Source: Syntrophomonas sp. (GTDB lineage Bacteria; Bacillota; Syntrophomonadia; Syntrophomonadales; Syntrophomonadaceae). From it: a stretch of 63,108 bases of DNA. Both the position numbers and the translations under genes were made by a program. Under the pieces are notes generated by a model, which did not search any database, was not told where the DNA came from, and worked only from the letters and a program-made list of their open reading frames with translations. The stretch is taken from contig JAENYG010000020.1 of the NCBI GenBank assembly GCA_016841875.1, positions 1 through 63,108 of the forward strand, given 5' to 3'. Shown here in pieces: positions 35,783-43,106 of this stretch. Position 1 is the first letter of the stretch, and each line of letters begins with the position of its first letter.

Positions 35783-36142
35783 ATGTTTGAAACCTTATTC
35801 AAAGCCTTGGGCGAACCGACCCGGTTAAAGATTCTGAAACTTCTTGCAGTTAAAGATTTATGTGTTTGCGATCTGGAAGAAATTATGCAGGCCAGTCAAC
35901 CGCGCATATCCCAGCATCTAAAAGTGCTAAAACATGCCAATCTGGTTAATGAACGCAGGGAAGGACAGCGCCGAGTTTGCAGTTTGAATAAAGAACTGCT
36001 GGTAAATAATTTAAAGGAATTTATGGATTATATCGATCAACCGCTTAATGAAGATTGCGAATTGTCTGAAGAATTATTGCGATTGCGGTCAATGGACGGT
36101 CAGGCCTGTGCCAGGAAATATGGGGAAGAAGCCGGGCAGTAA
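35783..36142 (+). CDS. ArsR-family metalloregulator
   Basis: 119 residues with a winged helix-turn-helix (ALGEPTRLKILKLL, then ASQPRISQHLKVLKHANLV). The sensing motif LCVCDL in the third helix is the arsenite-binding CxC of classical ArsR. It should repress the operon and let go when As(III), Sb(III) or a similar thiol-binding metalloid binds. ATG at 35783 follows AGGAGTG; an upstream start at 35720 is not supported. A candidate operator is seen at the upstream permease promoter. Confidence 0.92.
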   Translation: MFETLFKALGEPTRLKILKLLAVKDLCVCDLEEIMQASQPRISQHLKVLKHANLVNERREGQRRVCSLNKELLVNNLKEFMDYIDQPLNEDCELSEELLRLRSMDGQACARKYGEEAGQ

Positions 36143-36199
36143 ATCAATTATGAGTGCTTTGCAATCAAAACCATGGAATAATAAAGAGGAGGTTATTTA

Positions 36200-36439
36200 A
36201 TGAAGATTGAAGTGTTAGGCAGTGGGTGTTCAAGATGTCAGCAGCTGGAAAAGGATGTCTACAATGCTCTGGCAGATTTGAATATAGCAGCTGATGTCTC
36301 CAAGGTGCAGGACATCAAAAAGATCATGGAGTATAAGGTTATGACCACACCGGCTCTGGTAGTTGATGGTCAGGTAAGAATTGCTGGTAGATTACCCCGC
36401 AAAGATGAACTATATAATATCTTGGAAAATGCTAAATAG
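36200..36439 (+). CDS. Small thioredoxin-like redox protein
   Basis: 79 residues, one short thioredoxin fold of the redox-active disulfide protein 2 (MTH895/TM0996) type. The active site is CSRC at residues 10-13, and the TTPALVVDGQ cis-proline block is present near residue 52. Such proteins often sit beside DUF318 permeases and ArsR regulators, where they may reduce or hand over the metalloid. ATG follows GAGGAGG. Confidence 0.9.
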   Translation: MKIEVLGSGCSRCQQLEKDVYNALADLNIAADVSKVQDIKKIMEYKVMTTPALVVDGQVRIAGRLPRKDELYNILENAK

Positions 36440-36512
36440 GGTAGCATCTTGTAAAATAGGCATGGTATAGTAACTGAAAAAGATATCAGGTGTTTAATAA
36501 AGGAGGAAAACA

Positions 36513-36839
36513 ATGGACACTATCAAAATTGAAGTATATGGCGGAACTAATGCTGCAGGTGGAGGATGCAGCTGCGGCTGCAGCAGTTGTACTCCTGCCG
36601 ATGCCAGAACTGAATTTGAAACAGTGCAAGCTGCTCTGGTGCAAAAATACGGAGAAGGGGTTCTGGATTTTGAATTCATAGATACCGGAATTAATCTTCA
36701 GAATTATCCCCAGGTACAGCAGATAATTCAAGCAGGATATTCTTTCCCGGTTATAGTAGTGAATGGAAATCCCCGTTTGGCTGGAGGCATGCCCATAGAT
36801 TCTATGGTACAAATCATAAGTGAAATTCAATCAGCTTAA
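36513..36839 (+). CDS. Cysteine-rich thioredoxin-like protein
   Basis: 108 residues. A GGGCSCGCSSC cluster of four cysteines lies near residues 16-25, after a beta strand IKIEVYGG, and the later SFPVIVVNGNPRLAGG matches the cis-proline and glycine loop of a thioredoxin-like fold. So this is a divergent thioredoxin-like protein with a metal-binding-looking cysteine group in place of a plain CxxC. ATG at 36513 follows AAGGAGG. It ends the permease/ArsR/thioredoxin cluster and could act as a metalloid chaperone (inference). Confidence 0.7.
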   Translation: MDTIKIEVYGGTNAAGGGCSCGCSSCTPADARTEFETVQAALVQKYGEGVLDFEFIDTGINLQNYPQVQQIIQAGYSFPVIVVNGNPRLAGGMPIDSMVQIISEIQSA

Positions 36840-36876
36840 ATTCACCTGGTCCGGCTAAAGGCCCGGGCTACTCGAC

Positions 36877-36920
36877 GGTTGTTGACATATTGTTTTTAAC
36901 GCATTAATGTGTCAACAACC
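36877..36920. repeat. Inverted repeat with face-to-face promoter-like elements
   Basis: GGTTGTTGACATATT and its near-perfect complement (14 of 15) lie 14 bases apart between convergent genes. Each arm contains TTGACA with a possible -10 seventeen bases inward (TAATGT rightward, CAATAT leftward). It lacks T-runs expected for a terminator. Confidence 0.5.
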
Positions 36921-36946
36921 CTGTATCCCTGATATACTGACCTAAC

Positions 36947-37672
36947 TTACTCTATTAGTAAATAATCATAGCCTGTTTTAATATAATCAATAATTTTATC
37001 AGCAATCAACTTATGTCCTTCTCTATTGGGGTGCATCCCATCTTTGCAAAGAAATTTGGTGAAATCGGGATACTGCAGAAATGCACTTCTAACATCAATA
37101 AATTTAGTATGAGTTTCTTCTGCAACTTTTGTAATGACAGAACTATACCTTTCCTGCCAGAAATAAATCTCAGGAACGCTTCCAAGCCATTTAAGAATAT
37201 TACTTTGGGTAAGAGGGTTTTTTTGGCTGACCCATTCAAAATATTTCTCGGCATTAAGCGGAGGCAAAGTCATAAGTACGGGAGTAATTTTAATATTTTT
37301 TAGCAACTCTATCGTCTCTCGCAGGGAAGTTTCAAATATCCTGATATCTGTTTGCGGCAGGTGGTTAGCATCTGGACTATCTGCCACTTCATCCCAATTG
37401 AAAGCACAATCATTTCCACCGTATTCAATAAAAACAATATCGGGGGTCTCTTTGCGTATATACTTTTCTAATTTACTAAAGCCTCTGGTTATAGTGCTTC
37501 CGAACCTGGAAATATTCTTGATAGAACCTTCAAGTTTAGCGCTGATGGTGTTTACATAATTTTCTGGCAGCACAATATATTTATTTTTAGCTTCATCATA
37601 TATTACGCCTTTAGAGATTGAATCTCCAGACACCAGAATGTTAATGCTATCTTTAGTATTGATCTCGCTCAT
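36947..37672 (-). CDS. SGNH/GDSL hydrolase
   Basis: 241 residues. Block I ILVSGDSISKG holds the nucleophilic Ser, block III EYGGNDCAF the oxyanion Gly/Asn, and block V DGMHPNREGHKL the catalytic Asp-x-x-His. This is the SGNH hydrolase layout for esterases, lipases or deacetylases. No signal peptide is seen, so it is probably cytoplasmic; the substrate cannot be inferred. ATG at 37672; no neighbour gives a functional hint. Confidence 0.88.
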   Translation of the reverse strand: MSEINTKDSINILVSGDSISKGVIYDEAKNKYIVLPENYVNTISAKLEGSIKNISRFGSTITRGFSKLEKYIRKETPDIVFIEYGGNDCAFNWDEVADSPDANHLPQTDIRIFETSLRETIELLKNIKITPVLMTLPPLNAEKYFEWVSQKNPLTQSNILKWLGSVPEIYFWQERYSSVITKVAEETHTKFIDVRSAFLQYPDFTKFLCKDGMHPNREGHKLIADKIIDYIKTGYDYLLIE

Positions 37673-37855
37673 ATGGTACCTACCTCGTATAATAAGTTTT
37701 GCAAACAGATTTACATGCGTTTGCGAGCATTATTTTGTGTTAGTAAGAGTTTTGTCTAAGTATACCTTCTTTATTTTAATTATATAACCCCAATATATCC
37801 TTTTCGCAAAACATTTTATAATCCTTCCAACCTGGACCTGCGATCAATAGGTATT

Positions 37856-38047
37856 CTAATCGTAACGGGTGCACATTCTAAGTATATTAACAACCTTTAA
37901 TTCTTCATTCACCTTATAAACGAGACGATGCTGGATATTGATACGACGCGAATATAAAACTGTTAGATTACCAACTAGCTTTTCATAGGGAGGAGGATTT
38001 GACTCCTGAACCAGCTCCACAACCCATGTAGCCGGAAGCGAAGGCAT
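37856..38047 (-). pseudogene. Truncated Txe/YoeB-type toxin fragment
   Basis: The last 45 residues, NPPPYEKLVGNL, YSRRINIQHRLVYKV and VVNILRMCTRYD, match the C-terminal half of YoeB/Txe mRNA interferases, including the conserved His and final Tyr region. The N-terminal 35-40 residues of the family are missing, there is no ribosome site, and no YefM antitoxin gene lies upstream. It is most likely a decayed toxin-antitoxin locus. Confidence 0.7.
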
Positions 38048-38186
38048 TCAAGCAGCAACTCTTAATTGACAGCCAGGTAAAAAGTTGGTATATTTAATTC
38101 ATAATGAACATATGCCCATAAACTGTAGGCTTGATAAAACTAGGATATACTAGAAAAACCACTGAATTTAGAAAGGAGGTAATGTT

Positions 38187-38378
38187 ATGCCGCGAGGAGA
38201 TGGAACAGGACCGCAGGGTAAAGGTTCGGGTACCGGCAGAGGTCAGGGGAAATGCAAAAAAGGAAATAATTCACCGGATGCAGATAAAGCAAAAGGATCT
38301 GGTTCTTCCGGCAATGGTGGCCGTGGATCAGGTAAAACCGGCAGAGGTATGCCGGATAAGGGTCAAGGAAATAAATAA
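38187..38378 (+). CDS. DUF5320-type Gly-rich small protein
   Basis: 63 residues, starting MPRGDGTGPQG and rich in Gly, Lys and Ser, as in the DUF5320 proteins that commonly accompany NifX-like and MinD-type genes in anaerobes. No fold is evident; only one Cys is present, whereas relatives often carry several. ATG at 38187 follows AAAGGAGG. It opens a five-gene cluster with NifX-like, two MinD-type ATPases and a ferredoxin. Confidence 0.8.
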   Translation: MPRGDGTGPQGKGSGTGRGQGKCKKGNNSPDADKAKGSGSSGNGGRGSGKTGRGMPDKGQGNK

Positions 38379-38420
38379 TACTAAAATAGTATAGAAGTAT
38401 GATAGAGGAGGTATAAGAGC

Positions 38421-38771
38421 ATGAAAAATATAGCTATTTGTTCTAGCGAAGATAAAGCTGAGGCTATGGTAGATGGACGATTTGGTCGCTGCTCATATTT
38501 TATGGTATGGAACCCTGAATCATCTGACTTTAAGAGTTTAAAGAACACTGGTATCGATGCTGCTCATGGTGCCGGCACCGGAGCGGCCCAGGTTCTGCTG
38601 CAGAATAATGTAGGGGTTGTCCTGACTTCTCGTGTTGGTCCCAAGGCTTTTCAAGTCTTGAATTCGGCCGGTATTAAGATATTTCAGGGTCAGGACAATA
38701 TAAGTGTTCAAGCCTTGTTGGGAAAATACCTGGATCAGCAGTTGCAGGAACTAAAACAGCCCAATAACTAG
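38421..38771 (+). CDS. NifX/NifB-like cofactor-binding protein
   Basis: 116 residues of the dinitrogenase iron-molybdenum cofactor (NifB/X/Y, DUF35-unrelated) domain: DGRFGRCSYFMVW, the GAGTGAAQVLLQNNVGVVLTS segment and GPKAFQVLNSAGI. The family binds or carries Fe-S or Mo/Fe cofactors. Many anaerobes without nitrogenase have it beside MinD-type ATPases. ATG follows GAGGAGG. Confidence 0.88.
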   Translation: MKNIAICSSEDKAEAMVDGRFGRCSYFMVWNPESSDFKSLKNTGIDAAHGAGTGAAQVLLQNNVGVVLTSRVGPKAFQVLNSAGIKIFQGQDNISVQALLGKYLDQQLQELKQPNN

Positions 38772-38809
38772 TCATTTATGATATGAGTTTTGGTAAAGGA
38801 GAAGCATTA

Positions 38810-39655
38810 ATGGAAATAGCTGTCGCAAGTGGCAAAGGAGGTACAGGTAAAACTCTGGTAGCTACCTGCTTGGCCAGAATTCTTGCTGAGTATAATCCCA
38901 TATTAATTGATGCTGATGTGGAAGAACCTAATGCAGGCTTAGTAATACCCCATCGGGTAATAGATACTAAGCCTGCATTCAGGCCGGTTCCGGAAGTTGA
39001 CATGAAAAGCTGTACCCTGTGCGGCAAATGCGCCGAATTATGCCGATTTAATGCCCTGGTGGTGCTGCCCAGTGAGGTTATGGTGTTTACTGAACTGTGC
39101 CATTCCTGCGGCCTCTGCGCTTATATTTGCCCGGAAAATGCCATTAACGAAGTAAATCACAAAATAGGAGTTGTCGAAGAATCTGACTTACTTAGCGGAG
39201 GCCAATTAATTACTGGCCGGTTATTAGTGGGTGAAGTTCAGAGTCCTCCTTTAATTAAAGCGGCCCGGGCGACCAGGCGGCAGGACAGTGAATACCGGTT
39301 GGTAGACTGCCCGCCCGGAACCACCTGCCCGGCTATTGAATCTATACGGGATAGTGATTTTTGTCTGCTGGTGACCGAGCCATCTTTATTTGGCGCCCAT
39401 GACCTGGAACTATCTATTGCCGCAACCAAACTGCTGGATATTCGTACAGGTATTATCATAAACCGCTGGCAGGGTGATGATTGCGATGTGGGAATTATTG
39501 CCCGGGAACAAGACATTCCCATCCTGGAGCGCATACCCTACAGTCTTGAACTGGCCAAATCATATGCTAAGGGAGAAAATCCTTTAACAGTGATGCCGGA
39601 ACTGCAGGTCATACTTGAAAACGTGATAAAATCGGTGAAGGAGAGGGTGGCGTGA
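38810..39655 (+). CDS. MinD-superfamily ATPase with inserted ferredoxin domain (first copy)
   Basis: 281 residues. Walker A SGKGGTGKTL and the DADVEEPN switch belong to MinD/Mrp P-loop ATPases. A 2[4Fe-4S] ferredoxin domain is inserted at about residues 64-110 (CTLCGKCAELC and CHSCGLCAYICP). The paired copy follows with a four-base overlap. Such ATPase pairs are thought to assemble or deliver metal clusters or to gate electron flow, but no member of this subgroup has a firmly known role. ATG at 38810 follows AAAGGAG. Confidence 0.88.
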   Translation: MEIAVASGKGGTGKTLVATCLARILAEYNPILIDADVEEPNAGLVIPHRVIDTKPAFRPVPEVDMKSCTLCGKCAELCRFNALVVLPSEVMVFTELCHSCGLCAYICPENAINEVNHKIGVVEESDLLSGGQLITGRLLVGEVQSPPLIKAARATRRQDSEYRLVDCPPGTTCPAIESIRDSDFCLLVTEPSLFGAHDLELSIAATKLLDIRTGIIINRWQGDDCDVGIIAREQDIPILERIPYSLELAKSYAKGENPLTVMPELQVILENVIKSVKERVA

Positions 39656-40536
39656 AAGAACTGTTAGTACTCAGCGGCAAAGGAGGAACTGGTAAAACAT
39701 CCCTAACTGCTTCGTTTGTCTGCCTGGCAGAGAAAGCTATAGCCTGTGACTATGATGTTGATGCCTCTAACCTGCCGATTCTCCTGAAACCTGTTGATTC
39801 CGAGGGGCACGAGTTTAGTGCCGGTTTAACTGCTAATTTGGATAAGGATATCTGTATTGATTGCGGTTTGTGCCGCGATCTTTGCCGATTTGATGCCATC
39901 AGCATCGAATATGAGATTATAACCTTATCCTGTGAAGGTTGCGGCTTTTGTTCTGAGGTCTGCCCGGTAGATGCCATAAGCATGTCTGAAAGACCTTCTG
40001 GAAGATGGTTTGCGAGCATGTCGGATATAGATGGGAAAATGGTTCCCCTTTTTCATGCCGAGTTGAGACCGGGAGAAGAAAACTCCGGGAAACTGGTAGC
40101 CCAGGTTAAAAGCTCAGCCCGCCAAAAGGCTAAAGAAGAAGGGTATTCTTTATTGATATCAGATGGCTCGCCCGGAATCGGTTGTCCGGTCATATCTTCT
40201 CTGGTGGAAGCGAATCTGGTCGTTATAGTGGCTGAACCCAGTGTATCTGGCTTCCATGACTTAAAACGGGTGCGGGAATTACTGGCCTTAAGAGGAGTAA
40301 GAAGCACACTGCTAATTAACAAGTGGGATCTTAATCCTGAAGCATCAGAGGCCATGGAAAAATGGGCCCAGGAGTGTGATATACCCTGTGCGGGCCGGCT
40401 GCCCTATAGTTCGGAACTGGCTGCAGCTGTGGCCGTAGGCGAAGTTCCGGTCAGCAGGAAAGAACTGCATGACCTGATTTTGCCGCTATGGGAAAATATT
40501 GTGAAAACTCTGGAAAAACAAAACCAAATAAGTTAG
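39652..40536 (+). CDS. MinD-superfamily ATPase with inserted ferredoxin domain (second copy)
   Basis: 294 residues. GTG start overlaps the stop of the first copy. Walker A SGKGGTGKTS, DYDVDASN switch, inserted ferredoxin cysteines CIDCGLCRDLC and CEGCGFCSEVCP, and the DGSPGIGCPVISS block are visible. Homologous to the first copy, so the two probably form a heterodimeric ATPase, with the NifX-like protein and ferredoxin as cofactor or electron partners. Confidence 0.88.
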   Translation: MKELLVLSGKGGTGKTSLTASFVCLAEKAIACDYDVDASNLPILLKPVDSEGHEFSAGLTANLDKDICIDCGLCRDLCRFDAISIEYEIITLSCEGCGFCSEVCPVDAISMSERPSGRWFASMSDIDGKMVPLFHAELRPGEENSGKLVAQVKSSARQKAKEEGYSLLISDGSPGIGCPVISSLVEANLVVIVAEPSVSGFHDLKRVRELLALRGVRSTLLINKWDLNPEASEAMEKWAQECDIPCAGRLPYSSELAAAVAVGEVPVSRKELHDLILPLWENIVKTLEKQNQIS

Positions 40537-40570
40537 GTACTTGGTACCAGGTACCTGGTACCTAACTTAT
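40528..40570. repeat. GGTACC palindromic repeat, copy 1
   Basis: Arms ATAAGTTAGGTAC and GTACCTAACTTAT enclose a centre with two GGTACC words and a CAGGTACCTG palindrome. Starts inside the last codons of the second ATPase gene; can fold as a strong hairpin. Confidence 0.7.
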
Positions 40571-40608
40571 TATTGTGCAGAAATTTATGTTTGAGGAGAT
40601 GGCAAGTA

Positions 40609-40776
40609 ATGCAGATAAACGAAAAATGTGTTGGTTGTGGTATTTGTGAAGATTCCTGTGGCTTTGAAGCTATATCAATAATTGATGGCAAAGCGGTTAT
40701 CGATAAGGATTTGTGTGTGGGCTGCGGTTTATGTAAGGAAATGTGTCCATTAGAAGCTATTGAAGAGGCTGCTTAA
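40609..40776 (+). CDS. 2[4Fe-4S] ferredoxin
   Basis: 55 residues, a minimal clostridial-type ferredoxin. Two cluster motifs are CVGCGICEDSC and CVGCGLCKEMCP. The expected proline after the first fourth Cys is replaced by Gly (SCGFEA). Low-potential electron carrier, probably serving the ATPase/NifX group. ATG at 40609 follows GAGGAG. It lies between two related palindromic repeats. Confidence 0.92.
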   Translation: MQINEKCVGCGICEDSCGFEAISIIDGKAVIDKDLCVGCGLCKEMCPLEAIEEAA

Positions 40777-40871
40777 TATACGGAAGAGGAGAGACTGTTT
40801 ACAGATACTTCTATTCGTTGGAATAGAGAATACTGGATTGATAGCAGTCACTTTTCAGCTACCTTTCAAAT

Positions 40872-40912
40872 AAACAAATAAGTTCGGTACCAGGTACCAA
40901 ACTTATTTGTTT
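40872..40912. repeat. GGTACC palindromic repeat, copy 2
   Basis: Perfect 19-base arms (40872-40890 and 40894-40912, AAATAAGTT, then GGTAC) around a 3-base centre, closely related to copy 1 on the other side of the ferredoxin gene. Confidence 0.75.
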
Positions 40913-40999
40913 ATATGAGGATACTTGATACATTACCGGCACTTTTTAGTTACTATTCCAATACAATGATAATAAGATGGTTTGCAAGGGGTAAAACAT

Positions 41000-42907
41000 A
41001 TGAGGAAAGCTTTAATCCGGTTCGAAGATGTTGGCCCCGGTGGTCATTATGCATCAGTTGAAGCTTTGCAGAAGCTGAGAATCATTTCTGACTATCTTGC
41101 TTCAGAACAGGTTCCTTATCATATCTCGATTATTCCTAGATTCGTTAACCCCTCTATAGAGTATGACAAATCCATCGACATGGACCAAGATCCCTATATA
41201 AGGTTATTCAATGATACCATTCAGTACTGCAGCCAGAGTAATGGTGCTCTGGGTATGCATGGCTATACTCATCAATATGCAGAATCGGTCAGCGCTGATG
41301 GCTGGGAATTTACTTGTTCCTGGTGCAGCAGCAGCAGTCCCCATGATGATGTGCCAGAAGCGTGCAGCCAGCAGGATGCATTGATAAACTCCTACGCCTA
41401 TCAGCGCATGAAAGAGGGCTTTAACACCTTTTCTAAATCTAAGCTTCAGCTGAGCTGGGGCTTTTCTACCCCCCACTATACTGCTTCATCCACTCAGCGA
41501 TGTATCATAGAGGCGTGGTCAGGCCTGATTTATGAAAGCTCTCCCTGTGGTTCTAACCCTCGAAGAGCAGCGCTTTACGATACCGATAATCAGTTTTATC
41601 GGGGTGTTATTTACGTTCCCACCCCGCTGTTCTATGTGAAGCCGGATAGTGCTGATCTGGACGTGGAACGGATCTGTCTGGAAATTAAAGAATATGAGGA
41701 GGAGGAGTTGGGGTCTTTTTTCTTTCATCCCTATCTGGACTTTCCCTTTATACAATTGGCTGAGGATGGGAAGGCAAGCTATGACGAAAATTCCTATCTA
41801 AAACGTTTGATCAGAGGTTTTAAGGAATCGGGCTTCATTTTCGTACCCCTGTTAAGCCTGTTTGATTTTGTCCCCGCATCCCGCAGAACCAATTTCTATT
41901 CGGGTATGGAAAATGTCATGCTTACAGCTAATATTGACGGCAGCAGTATGACTGGTTTGGTAATCTGGCAGCCATCCAGCGGCAGGTGGTTTCTGGAACC
42001 TTGTCCCCTGGAAAACTATCCATGTCGGCAGTGTGAAGTGGATCACGATACAAGCAAAGGCAGCGCCTTAGATAACTGGGCGGTAGGTGAGGGATGGAAA
42101 CCGCTGGTAGGGGATTTTAATGGAGATGGTATAGATGATGTGGTGGTATGGGATCATCTCAACGGTGATTGGCAGTTAGCTGTCAATGACGGAACCATAT
42201 TGACCCCTGATCCAGGGCGCGGTGACTTTAGCTGGCTCAAACCATGGGCACGGGGTAAGCATTGGGTTCCTTTGGTAGGTGACTTCGATGGTGACGGTAG
42301 AGATGATATTCTGGTATGGGATCCTGGTACCGGCATCTGGCAGGTGGCTTTAAGCGATGGCACCCAGTTTGTTCCTAGCCTGGGTCGGGGTGATTATATC
42401 TGGCTGGAGCTCTGGGCCATAGGGAGCGGCTGGATTCCTCTGATTGGAGATTTTAACGGAGACGGTAAGAGCGATATCGCTATATGGAATCCGGACAATG
42501 GAGAATGGCGGGTGGCTGTGAGTGATGGTACACGGTTTGTTCCTGATGCAGGGAACGGAGACGGTATTTGGTTGTATCCCTGGGCTCTGGGCTCCAGTTG
42601 GAAGATACTAGCGGGGGATTTTAATGGCGATGGATACGATGACATCGCGGTAGTGAATCCCGACCAGGGGGAATGGCAGGTAGCTTTGAGCACCGGGAAA
42701 TACTTTCGCCCCACCGAGAACATTTTTCGACCCTGGGCTGCTGACCCCGATATGCAGCCTTATGCGGGCGACTTTAATGGAGATGGGACATATTCCATAA
42801 TGGCTCGGCATCCGTATCTGAGAAACGGAACCCTGGACGTAGCAGTGTCGGTAATAAACAAAAAACAGAAACTAAATATCTATGATACATGTGATGAGAT
42901 GAAGTGA
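41000..42907 (+). CDS. DUF2334 deacetylase-like protein with C-terminal FG-GAP/VCBS repeats
   Basis: 635 residues. The first 300 are a DUF2334/polysaccharide deacetylase-like domain (ALIRFEDVGPGG opening, LGMHGYTHQY and SFFFHPYLDFP with candidate metal-binding His residues). From about residue 355 come four to five near-identical repeats of about 55 residues, each with a calcium-loop-like GDFNGDGxDDxxVW core, as in FG-GAP/VCBS beta propellers. No signal peptide is seen at the N-terminus, odd for a protein with such repeats. ATG at 41000 follows AAGGGGT. Possibly a wall- or glycan-acting enzyme; substrate unknown. Confidence 0.85.
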   Translation: MRKALIRFEDVGPGGHYASVEALQKLRIISDYLASEQVPYHISIIPRFVNPSIEYDKSIDMDQDPYIRLFNDTIQYCSQSNGALGMHGYTHQYAESVSADGWEFTCSWCSSSSPHDDVPEACSQQDALINSYAYQRMKEGFNTFSKSKLQLSWGFSTPHYTASSTQRCIIEAWSGLIYESSPCGSNPRRAALYDTDNQFYRGVIYVPTPLFYVKPDSADLDVERICLEIKEYEEEELGSFFFHPYLDFPFIQLAEDGKASYDENSYLKRLIRGFKESGFIFVPLLSLFDFVPASRRTNFYSGMENVMLTANIDGSSMTGLVIWQPSSGRWFLEPCPLENYPCRQCEVDHDTSKGSALDNWAVGEGWKPLVGDFNGDGIDDVVVWDHLNGDWQLAVNDGTILTPDPGRGDFSWLKPWARGKHWVPLVGDFDGDGRDDILVWDPGTGIWQVALSDGTQFVPSLGRGDYIWLELWAIGSGWIPLIGDFNGDGKSDIAIWNPDNGEWRVAVSDGTRFVPDAGNGDGIWLYPWALGSSWKILAGDFNGDGYDDIAVVNPDQGEWQVALSTGKYFRPTENIFRPWAADPDMQPYAGDFNGDGTYSIMARHPYLRNGTLDVAVSVINKKQKLNIYDTCDEMK

Positions 42908-42951
42908 ATTTAGGGTCAGCCCGGTTCCTGAAAACAGAAAAATGACAATAA

Positions 42952-42990
42952 AAACCGGGGCCGTTGATGTGTGCCCCGGTTTATTTTTGG
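42952..42990 (+). terminator. Intrinsic terminator
   Basis: Ten-base stem AAACCGGGGC/GCCCCGGTTT, 11-base loop, then ATTTTT. Confidence 0.9.
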
Positions 42991-43106
42991 CTATGATCAA
43001 AAACATGTTAACGAGATAAATTTCGGGAACCAATCTTATAGCCAATAATAATGGGTGTACCTGTCTAAAGTCCCCTGACTACATAATCTCTGCAGCATAT
43101 GGCGGT

